Source of the DNA: Straminergon stramineum
Lineage: Eukaryota > Streptophyta > Bryopsida > Hypnales > Calliergonaceae
Assembly (NCBI GenBank): GCA_963920665.1
Contig: OY987270.1
Span: 18,130,019 to 18,194,018, forward strand
DNA: 64,000 nt
Reading direction: 5' to 3'
Shown here: piece after piece, positions 1-12,603 of the stretch
Layout of the letters: each line of letters begins with the position of its first letter
Position numbering within the stretch: the stretch's first letter is position 1
The notes under the pieces: model-generated
Told to the model about the DNA's origin: nothing
Database searches by the model: none
What the model saw: the letters and a program-made list of their open reading frames with translations, nothing else
Made by a program: the position numbers and the translations under genes

Positions 1-660
1 TGGTTACATAGGACATGTTTTTTTTCTAAGATTTTTGCACATGTCTATTGATTTATTTTTCATCCATCCAAAAATATGAGATTTACATTCATAGAGGAAA
101 TTATGGATTCCGAGCACAATATTATACATATCATTTATAGAAGAAAGGGATTTGATCGAAATCCTAGGTCATCTCCTAGTATATTAGATCTAATTATATT
201 CTAACACAATTTTTTCCCACATACCTACTCCAAATATAATACCTATGCAAAATAATATTATACCACATCTTGTAAATAACGGGTTTCAATGTTACCTTCA
301 ATTTATTAATGGAACAAACATGTTTATACAAGTGTGATTTTTAACATTCGGAAAGGTGCATTTTCCTAGTGTGGCACCAATAGATCACTTTTCAAGTAAG
401 GTCCTACTCAAATTTTGTCTCTTGTTGTTAGTGTCAATCCAAAACATCCTCCCCTTTGGTACATCTCAAGCCAACAAAAATTGCATGAATGAAACCAAGT
501 TTGCAAAAACTACGCTTGATCACTTTGACTAAATCAAGTGTGCAATAAATTGTGCTTCATTACTTGAACAAAAGCATGATGAGACAAATCCACATGCTTT
601 AAGTCTATATCTAATTTGGGTATGAGAATAATACAATAAGGAGAGAGAATTTAGAAGGAA

Positions 661-750
661 GGTCTAAGTGGTGAAGTTTGAAATCATGAGGTCTCATAAT
701 TGAACCTTTGATAGTGAGCTAGTCTTTAGTGTAAGGCATGTAGGTGGGTC
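661..750 (+). mobile_element. possible tRNA-derived SINE remnant
   Basis: TCTAAGTGGTGAAG followed about 20 bases later by GAGGTCTCATAATTGAACC resembles the degenerate A box and B box of a pol III promoter in tRNA-derived plant SINEs. No poly-A or T tail and no target-site duplication could be defined. The call is tentative and could be chance. Confidence 0.25.
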
Positions 751-1804
751 AATACTTGATAGAGTATGTTTTTATCACATAAACTTGTGTATTTGCAAAA
801 TAAAGGAACTAATATGTTGATTGTTTTATTAATAACTCTTGGCATAGTTTGATAGAGATGTTAAAAATATCATCTTGCTTTATATTTTTAATTTAGCCTA
901 TTTTCTTTATCAAAGATGAACAATACTTTGCTTCACCAACAAATCTCAAATGTAGGCCCTAATAAATGTTCATCACTTGAAGGCACCTCATTTGGGTATC
1001 GAAAGAAATTGAAGAATGGACAAAAAATAAAAAAGCTTAATTTTTTGCACATCATATACTCATATTCTCATAGAGTTGAGTCTAAAATACACAAGAATTG
1101 GGGCGATGAATCATATTGAAAATTAGTTTAAAATTTTGTAGAGTAGATTTTAAAATTAGGCAATTGATTATTATAGTTTAAAATATAAAATATTTAAAAA
1201 AAAAATCTATTAAATGAATAATTTTAGGTTTGACATCAAAACAATGGATTGAAAGACGTTAAGAAAATTTCACATTTATGACCTTGTTTTGATTAAACAT
1301 TAGAAACATTTTAATGCATATGTGATATTGAAGGGTGTTTTTTTCCATGTGATCCATAATACATCTAATTTAAGATTCTCTCATTATAGTTTAACTTTTT
1401 TTTTGAGTTTTATGCAACAACTTTGACTTTTGTTTAGTTTAGATCATACTTTGTAAAGTTCAACGAAGGACTTGGGCATTTAGGGATTTGGAAAATTTCA
1501 CATTATGGTTCACCAATTCCCATCATGCTCTCAAAGTGCATGAAATGCTTGTTTAGTAATAAACCAAGATAAATAAATTTTCATCAAAACCTAAACTAGA
1601 AAATCCACCCCATTTAGTGGGTAAGCAACATTTATTTTAAGACCATTCAAATTTCAAGACAATTTAGGCTTCATGATTTTGTAAAATGTACATATAAAAA
1701 ACCAAAATTGAAAATATATTTTATTAATCCCTCAAAATCAATCTAAGGATTTTGAATATCAAATTAAATTTTAAAATTTTAAAACAATACAAACATAAAA
1801 TATT

Positions 1805-1840
1805 CACTACTACAAATATAGGCATGATTTAATACAAAGT
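1805..1840 (+). mobile_element. possible CACTA (En/Spm) terminal sequence
   Basis: CACTACTACAAATATAGG has the CACTA start and the CACTACTACAAA form typical of plant CACTA terminal inverted repeats. No matching inverted end is visible in the window, so it is a fragment or a coincidence. Confidence 0.3.
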
Positions 1841-3902
1841 TGTCCAAAATGTGTTAGTATTAATACTTTTCACTTTTTTATAACACTCAATTTGAAACCA
1901 ACTACCAGAAACACTTGTTATTTTACATATGCTATATTTCTAAGCAATAAGCATAGTGCCTTAGTAGATTGTTATTGAATTACTACATCACGTTTTGACG
2001 ACGGAGAGATAATTTTTGGGAGTTTTTTTCTTCCTAACCAAATTTATTTAATTAATAGTGTAATAAGGTATATACCAATAGTCTCTATGTGGCAAGTTTT
2101 AATTGAAGATAGTGTGGTCTTGTTCACACTAAGGACTACCTACTCCACTATTCACTCTACAATAACTACTTGAAGATTTTAGAGCAATATCTACTATTAG
2201 AAGTTAAGAACCACTTAATATTCTTGTCCAAATGGCACATATGGCTAATTTTTGACAACTTGCCTCCTTTTTGTGGCTCATCATTCTCTATTTCTATCTA
2301 CAACTCAAAGGAAAGGCTTTGGATTCAAGGGTTAGAAAATGAAGGTCAAAATGTTAGGGGGTTCACATATGTTAGAGGGTGAGAATTTGAGTCAGAGTTA
2401 TAAGGTGTAGGTTTGAAACAAGGTTTATAAGGTGAAGGTTTGACACAAAGATTAGAAGGTGAAAATTAGGAGGTGAGGGTTCACTAGCTAAAGATCTAAA
2501 AGTACTAAGATTAGAAAGCAAGGGCGAAAAAAATGTTATTGAGTGGATTTATTAAAGTATCAATGTTTGTAGAAAAATTCTAGGTAGGAAAGTTAGATGA
2601 AAAATGTGTTTTATATACATATATGATTTTTCTAATGCTTGATTGGTTCAATAAAGTTGGGCATAATTTTTTTAAATTTTATTACAAAATATATACTAAA
2701 CATGTTTTGTACTTGATTCTTCTCTGTGATCTCTATTGGCAAGATGTAAAGTCATTTCTTCTTAGTTCTTTTGAATAACTTTCTTTGATTTATGCTTGAA
2801 ATTAGTTATTAAACTTTTTGTATTTTTGTAATACAATATGTATTTGAATCAAAAGTCTCTTGAAGAGGGATGAAAAGATTGATCACAATACTACCTTACA
2901 CTATAGAAAGTATATATTTGTTGAGTTCCTCACAACTTCAACTTATTCAAAGATGCCTTTATGATAACCTGTCACTCAAACAAGTGATGGATTCATACCT
3001 TTCTGGAGCTTTAGAATTTGAAATATATTTAAGAAGAGGTCGCTCAATCAAGATGAGTGTCAAATTTCAATGAAGTAAATTATTGATTAAAAACTATAGT
3101 TGAGGTATTAGGTTTCCTTTTTTATTATACTAAGGCCTTCTACTATTTTTGTTGACCTTTATACATTTAGAATTACACAAATTGTAGGATGTTAAAAAAT
3201 ATATAAATTTCTTGTTTGTATAGTTGTTTATTTAGACATCTCTTTTTCTCTCTATGAATGAGAAAATTACTATTAACATGATTGATTGCACTTTTCTACT
3301 TTTGTTTTTGAAGGTAATTGCTTAAAATGCATCTATACTAACAAAAAACAAGGCATATAAATATAGGAAATTAGAACTTTATCCATTTGTATCAAGGCAT
3401 GAACAAGTTGTCTATGAATTAAGAAATACAAATGATGAAGTTTTGTCTCCAAGTACAAAAAATAGCACATTTAAAGATTCAATTTTTAAATATTCAACTA
3501 GTTAAGGTTTGACTTTTGTATTGTATTCAAATTTAGCTTAGAATCTATAAGTAATCAAGTCAAGCAACAAGATCACTAGAAGACATTTCACTTTCTTCTA
3601 TATACATTGCCTATGTTCAAGTAAATAATATCATCTAACAATAAAAATGTAATAATTTGAGAAAAGAATAATCATATCTCCTTTTTAATACCTCTACAAT
3701 ATACCTCGTTTTTGTAAAGGAGACACCTCCTCCAAGAAAAAGTAGCAAAAAAAAATCCTTCAAGTCCTTCACCTTACTACTACAAACAAATAAAAGTTTA
3801 GAAAAGTTAAAAGAAAGTTGGCTTTGTAAGAACTAATGGTTCTCCAACTCCTTTTACCAAAAAAATAAGGCATCTAAGAATATCCAATCCTAAAAATTTA
3901 TA

Positions 3903-3948
3903 TAGAGAGAGAGATAGAGATAGAGATAGATATGTGTGTGTGTGTATA
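3903..3948. repeat. compound microsatellite (GA)n-(GATA/GAGATA)n-(GT)n
   Basis: The sequence runs directly from GAGAGA to GATAGAGATAGA to GTGTGTGTGT, just upstream of the sugar-transporter pseudogene. Confidence 0.9.
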
Positions 3949-4110
3949 AGCACACTCCTCCCTATCTATCTTAACATCTTTGTAACGACTTGGGCTACAT
4001 TTGCATTTGTATTTGTTGTCATTCTTGTACACAACATCTTATTGTTGTAGAATTTGTTGTATTGCCAATTGTTGAGACTTGCACCTTTGTGGTGAATGTT
4101 GTTCAACAAA

Positions 4111-6170
4111 ATGGCCCATGGGGCAATGATGTCCATCAAGGAGATCAAACACTACATGGGTCAAACCACATTCTTCTTATGGTTGGTTTGTGTTTTTGCC
4201 ACTTTTGGTAGTCTCATGAGTTTGGATATGATGTTGGTATCTCAAGTACACACTTGAGATGTTATTGGGATTCTTGAGTATACATTGTTTTTTGTCTTCT
4301 CTTTTAATAAGTTAAATGTTGCCAAGTTGTGGATTTTTGCAAATAGATTTTTTTTTTCTATTTTTTAACTTATGTAGGTAAAGTGGCATTTATTGATGAG
4401 TTTCTTTTCAAATTATTTTTTTCTCTCCTTCAAATCTTGATTTTTGCTTTGTAAATTTAATTTACAAATGTTTGCTTTTGCATTAATATGGGGGATTATT
4501 CTTGTAGGTAGTGTGACATCTATGGATGAGTTTCTTTCCAAGTTCTTCCTTGCTGTACTCGAAAAGAAATACGAACATGCCAATATTGACAATGCTTATT
4601 GCAAATACAATGACCAAAAGCTTCAAACATTAACTTCTTCTCTTTACGTACATCATGGCCCTTCTTGCCTCTTTTGTTAGCTTATATTCAAAGCGACATT
4701 ATGGCCGCTAGGCTACCATGCTCATTGCTAGTGTTGCCTTTTTCCTTGGAGTTGTATTCACATTGGTTGCACAAAAGATTGCCATGCCCATCCTTGATAG
4801 GATTTTACATGGATGGGGAGTGGGATTTGCCAATCAAGTTGTGCCACTCTATCTATTTGAGATAGCACTTTCTAAATGGTGTAGGGCTCTCAACATCCTC
4901 TTCCAACTTGTAGTGACAATTGGGACCCTATTTGCCAATTTGGTCAACTATGGCACAAAAAAGATGTAGTCCAATGGATGGCAGATTTCCCTTGCCATCA
5001 CCAAAATCCCTGTAGTCTTGATTACTATTGGTAGAATCATTCTACCTTATACATCCAACTTATTTGTACAATGGGGGAAACTCAACAATGGAAGGAAGGT
5101 TCTATAACACATCCGTGGTATAGAAGATATGAACCAAGAGTTCTAAGACATTATTGCCGCAAGCAACAAAGTGGCCACCTTGGAACAAAGTGCATTTGGC
5201 AAAGTGATGAAGCACCACAACCGCTTGCAACTCATCATCTCCATGCTCTTGCAATTCTTCCAACAATTCATGGGGGATCAATGCCATCATGTTCTACACA
5301 CCCGTGTTGTTTCAAATGGTGGGGTTTGGGAACTCTGCATAGTTGTATTCATTGGTGATTGTGGGCGCAATGAATGTTTTGTCTACTTTAGTAGTTGTTT
5401 TCATAGTGGACTGCAAGGGACATCATTGGCTCCTCCTTCAAGCTTGTGTTTGTGGCTTAGGTGCAATCCTCTAACCATTGTTTTCCTTTCTTACTCTTGT
5501 GTGTAGATAATCCAATTGATTCACGCTAATCACAAAAACACAATGGAGCTCTTGATGGAGCTTTCATCAATTGTTGTATTGCTAAATAACTAGGGCTTCT
5601 ACTCCATGACATCTATGTTTTTAATTCTAAGGCAAGGAAAGTTTATTCCTACAGTATGGTTTCTATCTATATTCATGTGTGATTGTGCTCTTATGTAGGT
5701 GGTGGTTGGCATCATTCTTGCTTTAGGATTGAAGGGCACCACCATGGCCTTGTACTTGGAGTGGATTGCACTGGTATTGATTTGCATCTATATTTCATCT
5801 TTTGCATAATTGTGGGGGCCTTTGGGATGGTTGTTTCCAATGAGATCTATCCTTTGGATACGCAATTGTCAAGCAAGCCATCACCGCATCAACCAATATG
5901 TTCTTCACGTTTGTCATTGGGCAAATGTTCTTGTCAATGTTGTGTGCATTCAAGTGGGGGGGCTTCCTCTTCTTCATTGGGTGGATATTGGTGGTGATGG
6001 CATTCACCTATTGGTTCATTCCAAAGACCAAGGGCATCCCCATTGAAGAAATGGACTTGGTGTGGACCGGGCATTAGTTTTGGAAGCGCTTTGTTCCAAC
6101 TTCAACAACTCCTCAACTCATGAGTGAAGTGAAGGCCAACAATATGGAAATGGGTGCAAACAACAACTAG
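4111..6170 (+). pseudogene. STP-type monosaccharide/H+ symporter pseudogene
   Basis: This is a decayed copy of a 12-membrane-segment sugar transport protein of the plasma membrane. Exon 1 (4111 to about 4247) reads MAHGAMMSIKEIKHYMGQ, then the first membrane segment. Exon 2 starts after 'ttcttgtag' near 4501 with GSVTSMDEFLSKFF (family: GGVTSMDxFLxxFF). Further family blocks are GVGFANQVVPLYLFEIA, LNILFQLVVTIGTLFANL, NYGTKKM, a HNRLQLIISMLLQFFQQ block near 5213, WGPLGWLVSNEIYPLDT near 5817, and a C-terminus FIPKTKGIPIEEMDLVW ending at the TAG at 6168-6170. It is broken by a one-base shift near 4654, a TAG replacing an arginine codon near 4710, a TAG at 4966, and shifts between 5100 and 5500. 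The QSV and GRR motifs are eroded. The blocks are collinear with functional STPs of about 510 residues, and the remaining introns suggest decay of a normal gene, not a retrocopy. Confidence 0.92.
4372..4430 (+). repeat. decayed extra copy of the start of STP exon 2
   Basis: The bases from 'gtaggtaaagtggcattta' read GKVAFIDEFLFKLFF and repeat the real exon-2 start at 4501-4560 (GSVTSMDEFLSKFF), including the upstream acceptor TAG. This indicates a local tandem duplication of about 129 bp across an intron-exon boundary inside the pseudogene. Confidence 0.7.
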
Positions 6171-6860
6171 TCTATTTTTTAAATTATTAATACCCAAAGT
6201 GTTTAGAGGGTTTTGAAATACCTCTAATTGATTTTTCTACATAGCAAGATGTAATTGAAAATGTGCATTTTGAAGAAAACATGGCCACTCAGGTTTGTGT
6301 TTTCAAATATTAATAAGAACATTCAAAAACTTGAAATACAAATTAACCATGGTAGGATAATGTAAGAAGACTACTTTGTAAATGCATATGGAACGTGTAA
6401 TTTATTTTTTTCAATATTCCTTCAAGATGATGTGCTTATTTGAAAGAAAAAATATGATAAAAAATTACTTCATACTCTACAAAACTAAGTTCTACGTTTT
6501 CTATAACCCCTCAAAATTACAAATTGTTGCACCTAATTGTAGGATTGTAACAAAACAATAAGTGATTTTTTCGAAAAAAGCTTCAATTTTTTTATTGAGT
6601 TGTTGTATTGATTACATACAAGAATTGGATTTTTAATAGTAGCCAAAATCTTTGAGGCATAGATTTGGCACTTGTCCTCATTAAGGTAGCTTTGCAAGGA
6701 ATTTATATATCTCTTAGTTAGTACAACTGGTTGCAAGTGCATGGATGCTCTCATACAAAATTGCTAATCTACTTGAAAGTGTGCTTCACAAAATTGTTAT
6801 ATTGCTTTACTATTAATACTAAAACAACTTAGAGGTCATTGTGTCCTTTAGATGGAAGCA
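6171..6860. other. intergenic, nothing recognised
   Basis: AT-rich DNA downstream of the transporter pseudogene. The minus-strand frame at 6533-6754 has no recognisable similarity. Confidence 0.6.
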
Positions 6861-6864
6861 TTAA

Positions 6865-7226
6865 CCCTTAAAGGACAAAGTCCCCACAACCAAGGTAGTC
6901 AACAAATGGCTACAATTATTGGACCAATAGATGCATTCTATTTATCTTACACTCAATAGTGAAGTCATCCATCGGACGCAAAACATCCACTTTGACACTC
7001 AACCCTTGAACGTTGAGCTAGTGACCATGGACATCAGCCATTTTGGAACCATGTGATCTCTACTTTAGAAAAAACAAAAATATTCATTGGGAGTCAAACT
7101 AAGTTATTGTAGAAGATCTTTCCTTTCCACCCCTAATTCCAAGGACGAATAGTTGCAATTCTGTCCTACAGAGGAGACTTCCTTGTCATTCATCAGACAA
7201 AAAACATCCACCGCATAGTTTAGGGG
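6865..7226. mobile_element. TTAA-flanked (piggyBac-like) element, probably compound
   Basis: TTAA (6861-6864) is followed by CCCTTAAAGGAC. The far end is TTTAGGGG followed by TTAA (7227-7230). A 224-bp sub-element at 7003-7226 (TCAA|CCCTTGAACG to TTTAGGGG|TTAA) is an inverted relative of the element at 48377-48789 and shows the site where a 188-bp MITE is absent. The inner part at 6880-6998 resembles 31215-31325. Confidence 0.65.
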
Positions 7227-7539
7227 TTAAGAGTAAAGGATGGAAAAAACCATTTTTGCTTGCACACATTTAGGTAGTTGTATCATTGAAAGGCGTTGGA
7301 TATAGTAACCTTGTGATATTTACATAAGAAAATGACATAGTTCACCATGTTGTATGTTTCGACAATTTTTGCTCCCTTCTCCAAATGGATCAGAAACTAT
7401 TCAACCATAAATGCCCTGGCCACTGCAGTCACTACATTTTTCAGAAATCCCACCGTACAATTCCAGCTGCTCAAAACTCGTCCAGAGCAATTAAAACTTT
7501 GCAAACAGAAGAAATTGCAACAGGATTGCAAGTATAAGT

Positions 7540-8025
7540 TTACGCTTGAGTTGGCATGCGGGCACACCGCACCAAATCGATTTCGTATTCATAGCTCTCC
7601 AACAACAGCACAGACTGTCGTCGAGGGGGTGCAATCAACGACGTACCCCACTTCTATCTTCCACAATTGACCCTCGCATGCTCCCAAGTCCAGTACCAGC
7701 TAATGCGATGCAATGCAAAATTGAAAAGATAAAATGGAACGAGGCTGCATGGCGGAGAAATCTCACGAAACACAACTTCATTCGGTCACATGTACATGTT
7801 CATGCCTCGCTCTACCATTCTCATGAACGACGGCGTCTACAAACCCCAGCTACGCTGTGTCCAGGAATGACAGAAACAATCTAAAGGAAAAATTGGAAAA
7901 AAAGAACTTCCATAAAACTGCAACGAACTGACCACCAGCCGTCAGATGCAGACAGCTGTGTGTCAGTAGAATGGAGGAATATGGCCGACTAGCTCGGCAT
8001 CGGATCTACTAAAAACGCCATCCAT
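7540..8025 (-). other. conserved 3' flank / 3'UTR region of RAN-A
   Basis: Read on the minus strand, this stretch aligns with the DNA downstream of RAN-C (40813 to about 41290). An example is CGAAATCGATTTGGTGC followed by GTGTGCCCG, together with the flanking 'ccgtcgttcatgagaatgg' type block. The first 110 bases after the stop are nearly identical to those after RAN-B. It is probably 3'UTR plus flanking DNA kept since duplication. The apparent frame at 7347-7670 lies over it but shows no coding conservation. Confidence 0.6.
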
Positions 8026-9751
8026 CTAGCTGTCGAATGTGTCCTCATCATCATCGGGAAGAGGAAGGAGCGAGGCAGCATGAAGCTGGTTCTCATACTC
8101 CTGAACTGCCTGCAAGTCGATTTGGACCTCAGGAGGAGCCAGGGCAGGCGATTCCACGAAGTGCAGGTTCACGTCACTGCAGAAAAAGCCACAAAAAAAG
8201 TCAGGGCCACACACTTCAGAACCACACTCCAAGACACAAAAGCTCACAATCGAAAACACAACCAGACACCAACATCAGCTTGCACTCTACAAACTCGGGT
8301 CACAGCCAAGCTCCAAGCATCCAGATACAGCTACCGATGCCCACTTGCTTACCCTGCAAGCTTCCTCGCCAGATACAGGTAAGGCTTCTCGAAGTTGTAG
8401 TTCGACTTGGCCGAAATCTCGTAGTACTGCAGGTTCTTCTTCCGGTGGAATGTCACCTGCTTCGCCTTCACCTGCCGGTTCTTCACGTCCACCTTGTTGC
8501 CACACAGCACGATCGGAATGTTCTCGCACACCCTGCAAAGGTCGCGATGCCAGGTCGGAACGTTCTTGTACGTCAGACGAGCCGTCACGTCGAACATGAT
8601 GATGGCACACTGACCGTGAATGCTGCAAAACCAATGCTCAACTCGTCAGGCACAATACTTCACACTTGATCGCAATCGAGTGAAAATGGCTCGAGTCCAA
8701 ATTCAAATGCTGAACTCCTATCCGAGAAGTTCGGATCAAAACGAACTGTGGCGCAAGATCACTCACTAGTATCCATCACGCAGCCCTCCGAATTTTTCTT
8801 GACCGGCGGTATCCCAGCAATAAAACCGAATGCGTCCACAGTTCGTGAAGAAGTCCAGCGGGTGCACCTCCACGCCGATGGTAGCTGCAGAACACAGTCC
8901 ACGATCAGTTGCTACGTAAAACCCTAAAACCGACTGCCAATCGCATATCATGGCGCAATCACAGCACCATCCCTGACAAAACACAAATTGAGTTTTTCAG
9001 CATACGCTTACGTTCGTATTTCTTCTCGAATTCACCAGTCAAATGACGTTTCACAAAGGTAGTCTTCCCTGCATCAACCAATAAATAATATTAGTCACGA
9101 CCGAAGGACCGAATCACCGCATTTGACTCCAAGATTCATTAAAACCTCTCCATCAAAAACTAGAACCACCACCGTCACGTGCAAACGCACATCAAACGCC
9201 AATTCCGCGACCAAAAATCGCCCTTCCATGGCCATGCACTTTACAACAAAAATCACTGCCGAGCACTTCAAGATCGAATGGCATACCTGTTCCACCATCT
9301 CCGACAATGACAAGCTTGAAGCTTGGGCAGTTCTCCGGGGTTTGCTGCCCGGGCAAAGCCTGCAAAGATACCCACGCCATTACTAACCACGCATCCCAAC
9401 GCAAACTCAAAACTATCTCACAATCATCGCACACATCTATCATCACAATCCCCTCCAGTTCATCTAAAATCCCCAAAAGTTCCAAAACCTTGTAACTTTC
9501 AATAATCCCACCCGTACGAAAACCACGCCCTGACCGCGACCATTTACACAAAATCCCTAGCACGCTCAATCCAACAGAACAAAACCACGCCTTTCCATCA
9601 CAAAACGCTACTCTCGCAATTGATTCGCAACCCACTGCAGCAATCCAACCATCACTACCATTCCACCAAAAATACTCCGAAAAATCGATCCAGTAACGCA
9701 AATCGTCCCTGAAAAAAATCACGGGGAGACTGAAACGAAACGTGTTACCAT
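8026..9751 (-). CDS. RAN: Ran small GTPase, copy A (six exons, intact)
   Basis: Ran drives nuclear import/export with importins and exportins and controls the spindle and nuclear envelope; it cycles between RanGTP in the nucleus and RanGDP in the cytosol. Coding exons (minus): 9751-9749 (ATG only), 9359-9287, 9068-9012, 8884-8767, 8622-8353, 8176-8026; 672 nt, 223 residues, GT-AG throughout. G1 GDGGTGKT (about 21-28), switch I T46, G3 WDTAGQ (catalytic Q73), G4 NKVD (about 126-129), G5 SAK (about 154-156), and an acidic C-terminus [12 protein letters not shown]. There is no prenylation cysteine, as in Ran. The N-terminus [15 protein letters not shown] is plant-type. Phases are identical in all three copies. 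Exon 5 differs from RAN-B at 1 of 270 bases, whereas exon 4 differs at 6 of 118. Confidence 0.97.
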
Positions 9752-10150
9752 AATGGGAAGCTGGAGAAAGACGATCTGCAAATCCGAGGTTGAAGCGCAA
9801 CAAACAAAGCTTGAGTTTGAGCAGAAGGAGAAAGAGAAAGAGAAAATGTGAGAGAGGAATAGAAAAGGTATGAATTCGTGAAAGGACGGGGTTTCCTTCC
9901 AGGCTCCTTTACGGGTGTCGGAGGGGAAGCACTGGAAAGGGTGCAAGGGAGCGCCGTGAGCCGTCGATGGGTGCTCTCTGAACCGTCGGATGGGACAGGG
10001 ATACAAATTTGGCGGGTGGAGCAGGGCCCTTTTATCCACGGGCCGTGGACGGTACCCTAACCCTATTCCCGGTGTCCACGCTCCCCACGCTCTCCTTCTC
10101 GGCTGTCGCAGGGGGTGCGTTGTTTGTAAGCTACTTGGGCCTTGGATTGG
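9752..10150 (-). promoter_or_regulatory. RAN-A promoter and 5'UTR with shared RAN module
   Basis: Blocks shared with RAN-C in the same order (minus reading): GCTTACAAACAACGCACC (10132-10114), a telo-box-like CCGGGAATAGGGTTAGGG (about 10072-10054), GCCAAATTTGTA (10013-10002) and CATCCGACGGTTCAG (about 9993-9979), then CCCATCGACGG. A TGGGCC/GGCCCA site lies at about 10137. Telo-boxes and site II elements are known from plant promoters of growth- and translation-related genes. The transcription start is not determined. Confidence 0.6.
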
Positions 10151-10229
10151 GAGTGTGCTCAAATCTCAGTTTGCTTGGCTTTCGACAAGGATTTGGACGA
10201 AAGCTATGTGTGAGGAAGTTTGAATAGGA

Positions 10230-11880
10230 CATTACTCAGAAAGCAATCGGTGCTACATGGATTAATCTTAGAAGAACACCAAGGATAATAAGTGTTCAGT
10301 AGAGGACTTTCTTTGGTACTGTAGAAATGTAAAATGTGTCTATTGGTTCAAAAATTGAATCATTTATGACGAGTATTGTACCCAGTGTTCATGGTCGGCA
10401 TACTTTGTTGAATAATTAATGAAAAATGAAAAATGTACCTTGGTAGGTACCTAAAATGAATAATCTTTATTATTTCTATATAATTTATTTTGGAAAAAAC
10501 AATATCTCAATGACTCTAGCATTTGTTTTTTACTACCCCTAACCATTAGGTACAATACCTATCACAAAGGTGGCAACCTTCCAAGGTTAAACCTCTTGTA
10601 GTATAGATGTTGAAGGTGTACAACAAGGTGAATAGTACACTTAGAGTTTTTAATACTCCCCCTAATTTAAAGACCATTCATTTTCTTCTCCCTTTATAAT
10701 AAAGATAGAAGAGTGATCCTCCAAGTAAAAGAGATCCCACCTAAAGAACAAAAACTATGTCTAATTGTGGTATGTTTCTAAATCCCTCCCCCTTGATTGA
10801 AGTCTTGCCTAGAATGTACAACTTCTATTTATGAGAACTTAGGGGCGAATGGGATATAATTATTTTCAATTCTTTGGAAATTCACAAGTTATTCATATTC
10901 TACTAAAAAAATGCATTCTAAGAAAATATAGAATCTATTCATCTTTCTAACAACAACAAACAAAAGCTTTTTCAATTCAATAGCAAGAACCTTGCTCAAG
11001 ACCTTCCTGTGACAATGAAATGATTTTAGGTGTTGCTACATCAAATGGGTGCAATGGAAATTGGATCTTGATTTTTTTCCAATAGTATTTTATTCAGTAA
11101 TTATCATGCATGATTTTTTGGTATTTGTATTTCAAGACCCAAAAAATATTCAAGTTGATTCAACTAGCGCACCTTAGAGTATTAAGAATCCCTTGTACTA
11201 ATTTGGAAATATGTGATTTGGGGAGGTGCATTGGTTTAGAAGTTCATATTATTCTGGATAAATTTAGTAAAGTAAGGTATACACCATTTCTCTAGTATTT
11301 CAATATGCACTACGGTAATTGAAATGAATTACAAAATTGTGACCTTTGTAAATTGGTGTCACATGCTCAAATAGGATAAATTTCGATATCATTTTTGCCC
11401 TAGGTGTTAATCCCTACAAAGTTCCTCACCTTTGGGTTTTTATGAGCTAAAAATTGCTCAAAAGCAATAAAAAACTATCTTGATACATATATATTGTTTT
11501 TGATAATATATATTTTCCTTTCTCAATGGATGAAATTGCTATAAATTATTGGGACAAATCACAATTTTCAAGATGAACATTGTGTACTCACTCTAGGATG
11601 AATAAACAAGTTTCCGTCAATACTTGGCATGCCAAATCCTCATCCCACATCTACAGGTGTAAACCAACTTCAACACTTTAGTGTACATTACTTTTTACAC
11701 ATTCCAAAGCAAAATGAAACAAAAAAGTACACTATGACTATGAGAGGCTATCATGCCCCTCCCTGTACCATTTGCTCACTTTTTGAGAAAGGTAGCCACT
11801 CAAACATCCTTAATTAGGATAGCTTCTATCAATGGAAAGTATCTATCAAAAAGCCTCGTCCCCCTCGATCGAAAGCCAAT
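10230..11880. other. AT-rich spacer between divergent RAN-A and RAN-B
   Basis: No gene was recognised. The frames at 11110-11295 and 11629-11817 are short and AT-biased. The spacer separates the two divergent RAN promoters. Confidence 0.6.
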
Positions 11881-12068
11881 AAGGAAGCCTCATCTTGGTA
11901 GCTTGCCCTCAACGCTCGTTCATGCAAAAATCCGTTTCACGCGAATCCATAGCACAACTTCCCATCCCCCCAAAATGCAAAGCAAAACTTAGTATGCGTT
12001 TCCACAACGCACCAAACCTTCCACTGCGTAACAGCAACGCAGCCAGTCATCCATTCCCAACAACAAGC

Positions 12069-12136
12069 CACGTTCCCCAAGTCACGTTCCCCAAATGCGT
12101 TCCCCAAATGCGTTCCCCCAAATGCGTTCCCAACAA
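12069..12136. repeat. 13-14 bp minisatellite (CGTTCCCCAAAT)n
   Basis: Five near-identical tandem units of the type CACGTTCCCCAA / GCGTTCCCCAAAT lie about 470-540 bp upstream of the RAN-B ATG. Repeats of GGTCATAGGG follow at about 12230-12290. Confidence 0.85.
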
Positions 12137-12299
12137 CGAGTCGGGATTCCCAATACTGTTCCCACACTTGTCCAACCGATTCACCAACCAACTGGACGCC
12201 AGCTGCACCTACATGCAGGCGACGCCTTGGTCATAGGGTCTACCCGCCACGGTTTGGTCATAGATCCCCCTCAAGGTTGGTCATAGGGTACCGACAGGC

Positions 12300-12603
12300 A
12301 ATCCGAGCTCCGTCCTCCTTGAACCAGGTCCAGGTTGCTTACAAAGAACGCACCGGCCAGAGACGACGGACAGACAAGACGGAGCCCCGGGACCGTGGCC
12401 AGGGGTTCACCGGGAATGGGGTATGTCACTTATTACCGTGCTTCCTCTTCAATACCACCTTGGGGCTGTTGTCACCTTTCAGAAACTCTCCTTGTTTCAG
12501 TCCTTCTCCAGAAAAACTTGGCTTGCTTGGGCTTTTTGATTTTGCTTTCCGTTTCGCCTGCTTCCCTGGAGATCACCCGATCGTCTTCTTCCTGCTTCAC
12601 ATT
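12300..12603 (+). promoter_or_regulatory. RAN-B promoter / 5'UTR, reduced RAN module
   Basis: It shares GCTTACAAAGAACGCACC (about 12337-12354) and CACCGGGAATGGGGT (about 12408-12422) with RAN-A and RAN-C, but the telo-box is altered (GGGAATGGGG). The CCAAATTTGTA and CATCCGACGGTTCAG blocks are not found downstream, so this copy may be expressed differently. Confidence 0.55.

Larger units (their letters stand above)
1..4110. other. AT-rich intergenic DNA
   Basis: I see no gene here. The open frames (for example 916-1119, 2170-2382 and 2870-3073) are short, AT-biased and match nothing I recognise. The only structure I can support is a possible SINE remnant near 661, a possible CACTA-transposon end at 1805, and a compound microsatellite at 3903-3948; these are listed separately. 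Confidence 0.7.

Noticed and set aside
7347..7670. 107-residue plus frame resembling one at 41152-41409
   Set aside because: The shared GHTAPNRF-like peptide comes from the conserved RAN 3' flank; it is antisense to the RAN genes, without gap patterns or start sites typical of coding conservation.
8037..8669. 210-residue plus-strand frame
   Set aside because: It is antisense to RAN-A exons 5 and 6, running through intron 5; the same pattern is seen opposite RAN-B (13645-14028).
9192..9803. 203-residue minus-strand frame over RAN-A exon 2
   Set aside because: It reads through introns 1 and 2; only the [14 protein letters not shown]...GGTG part is coding, and conserved splice sites and the one-codon first exon explain the rest.
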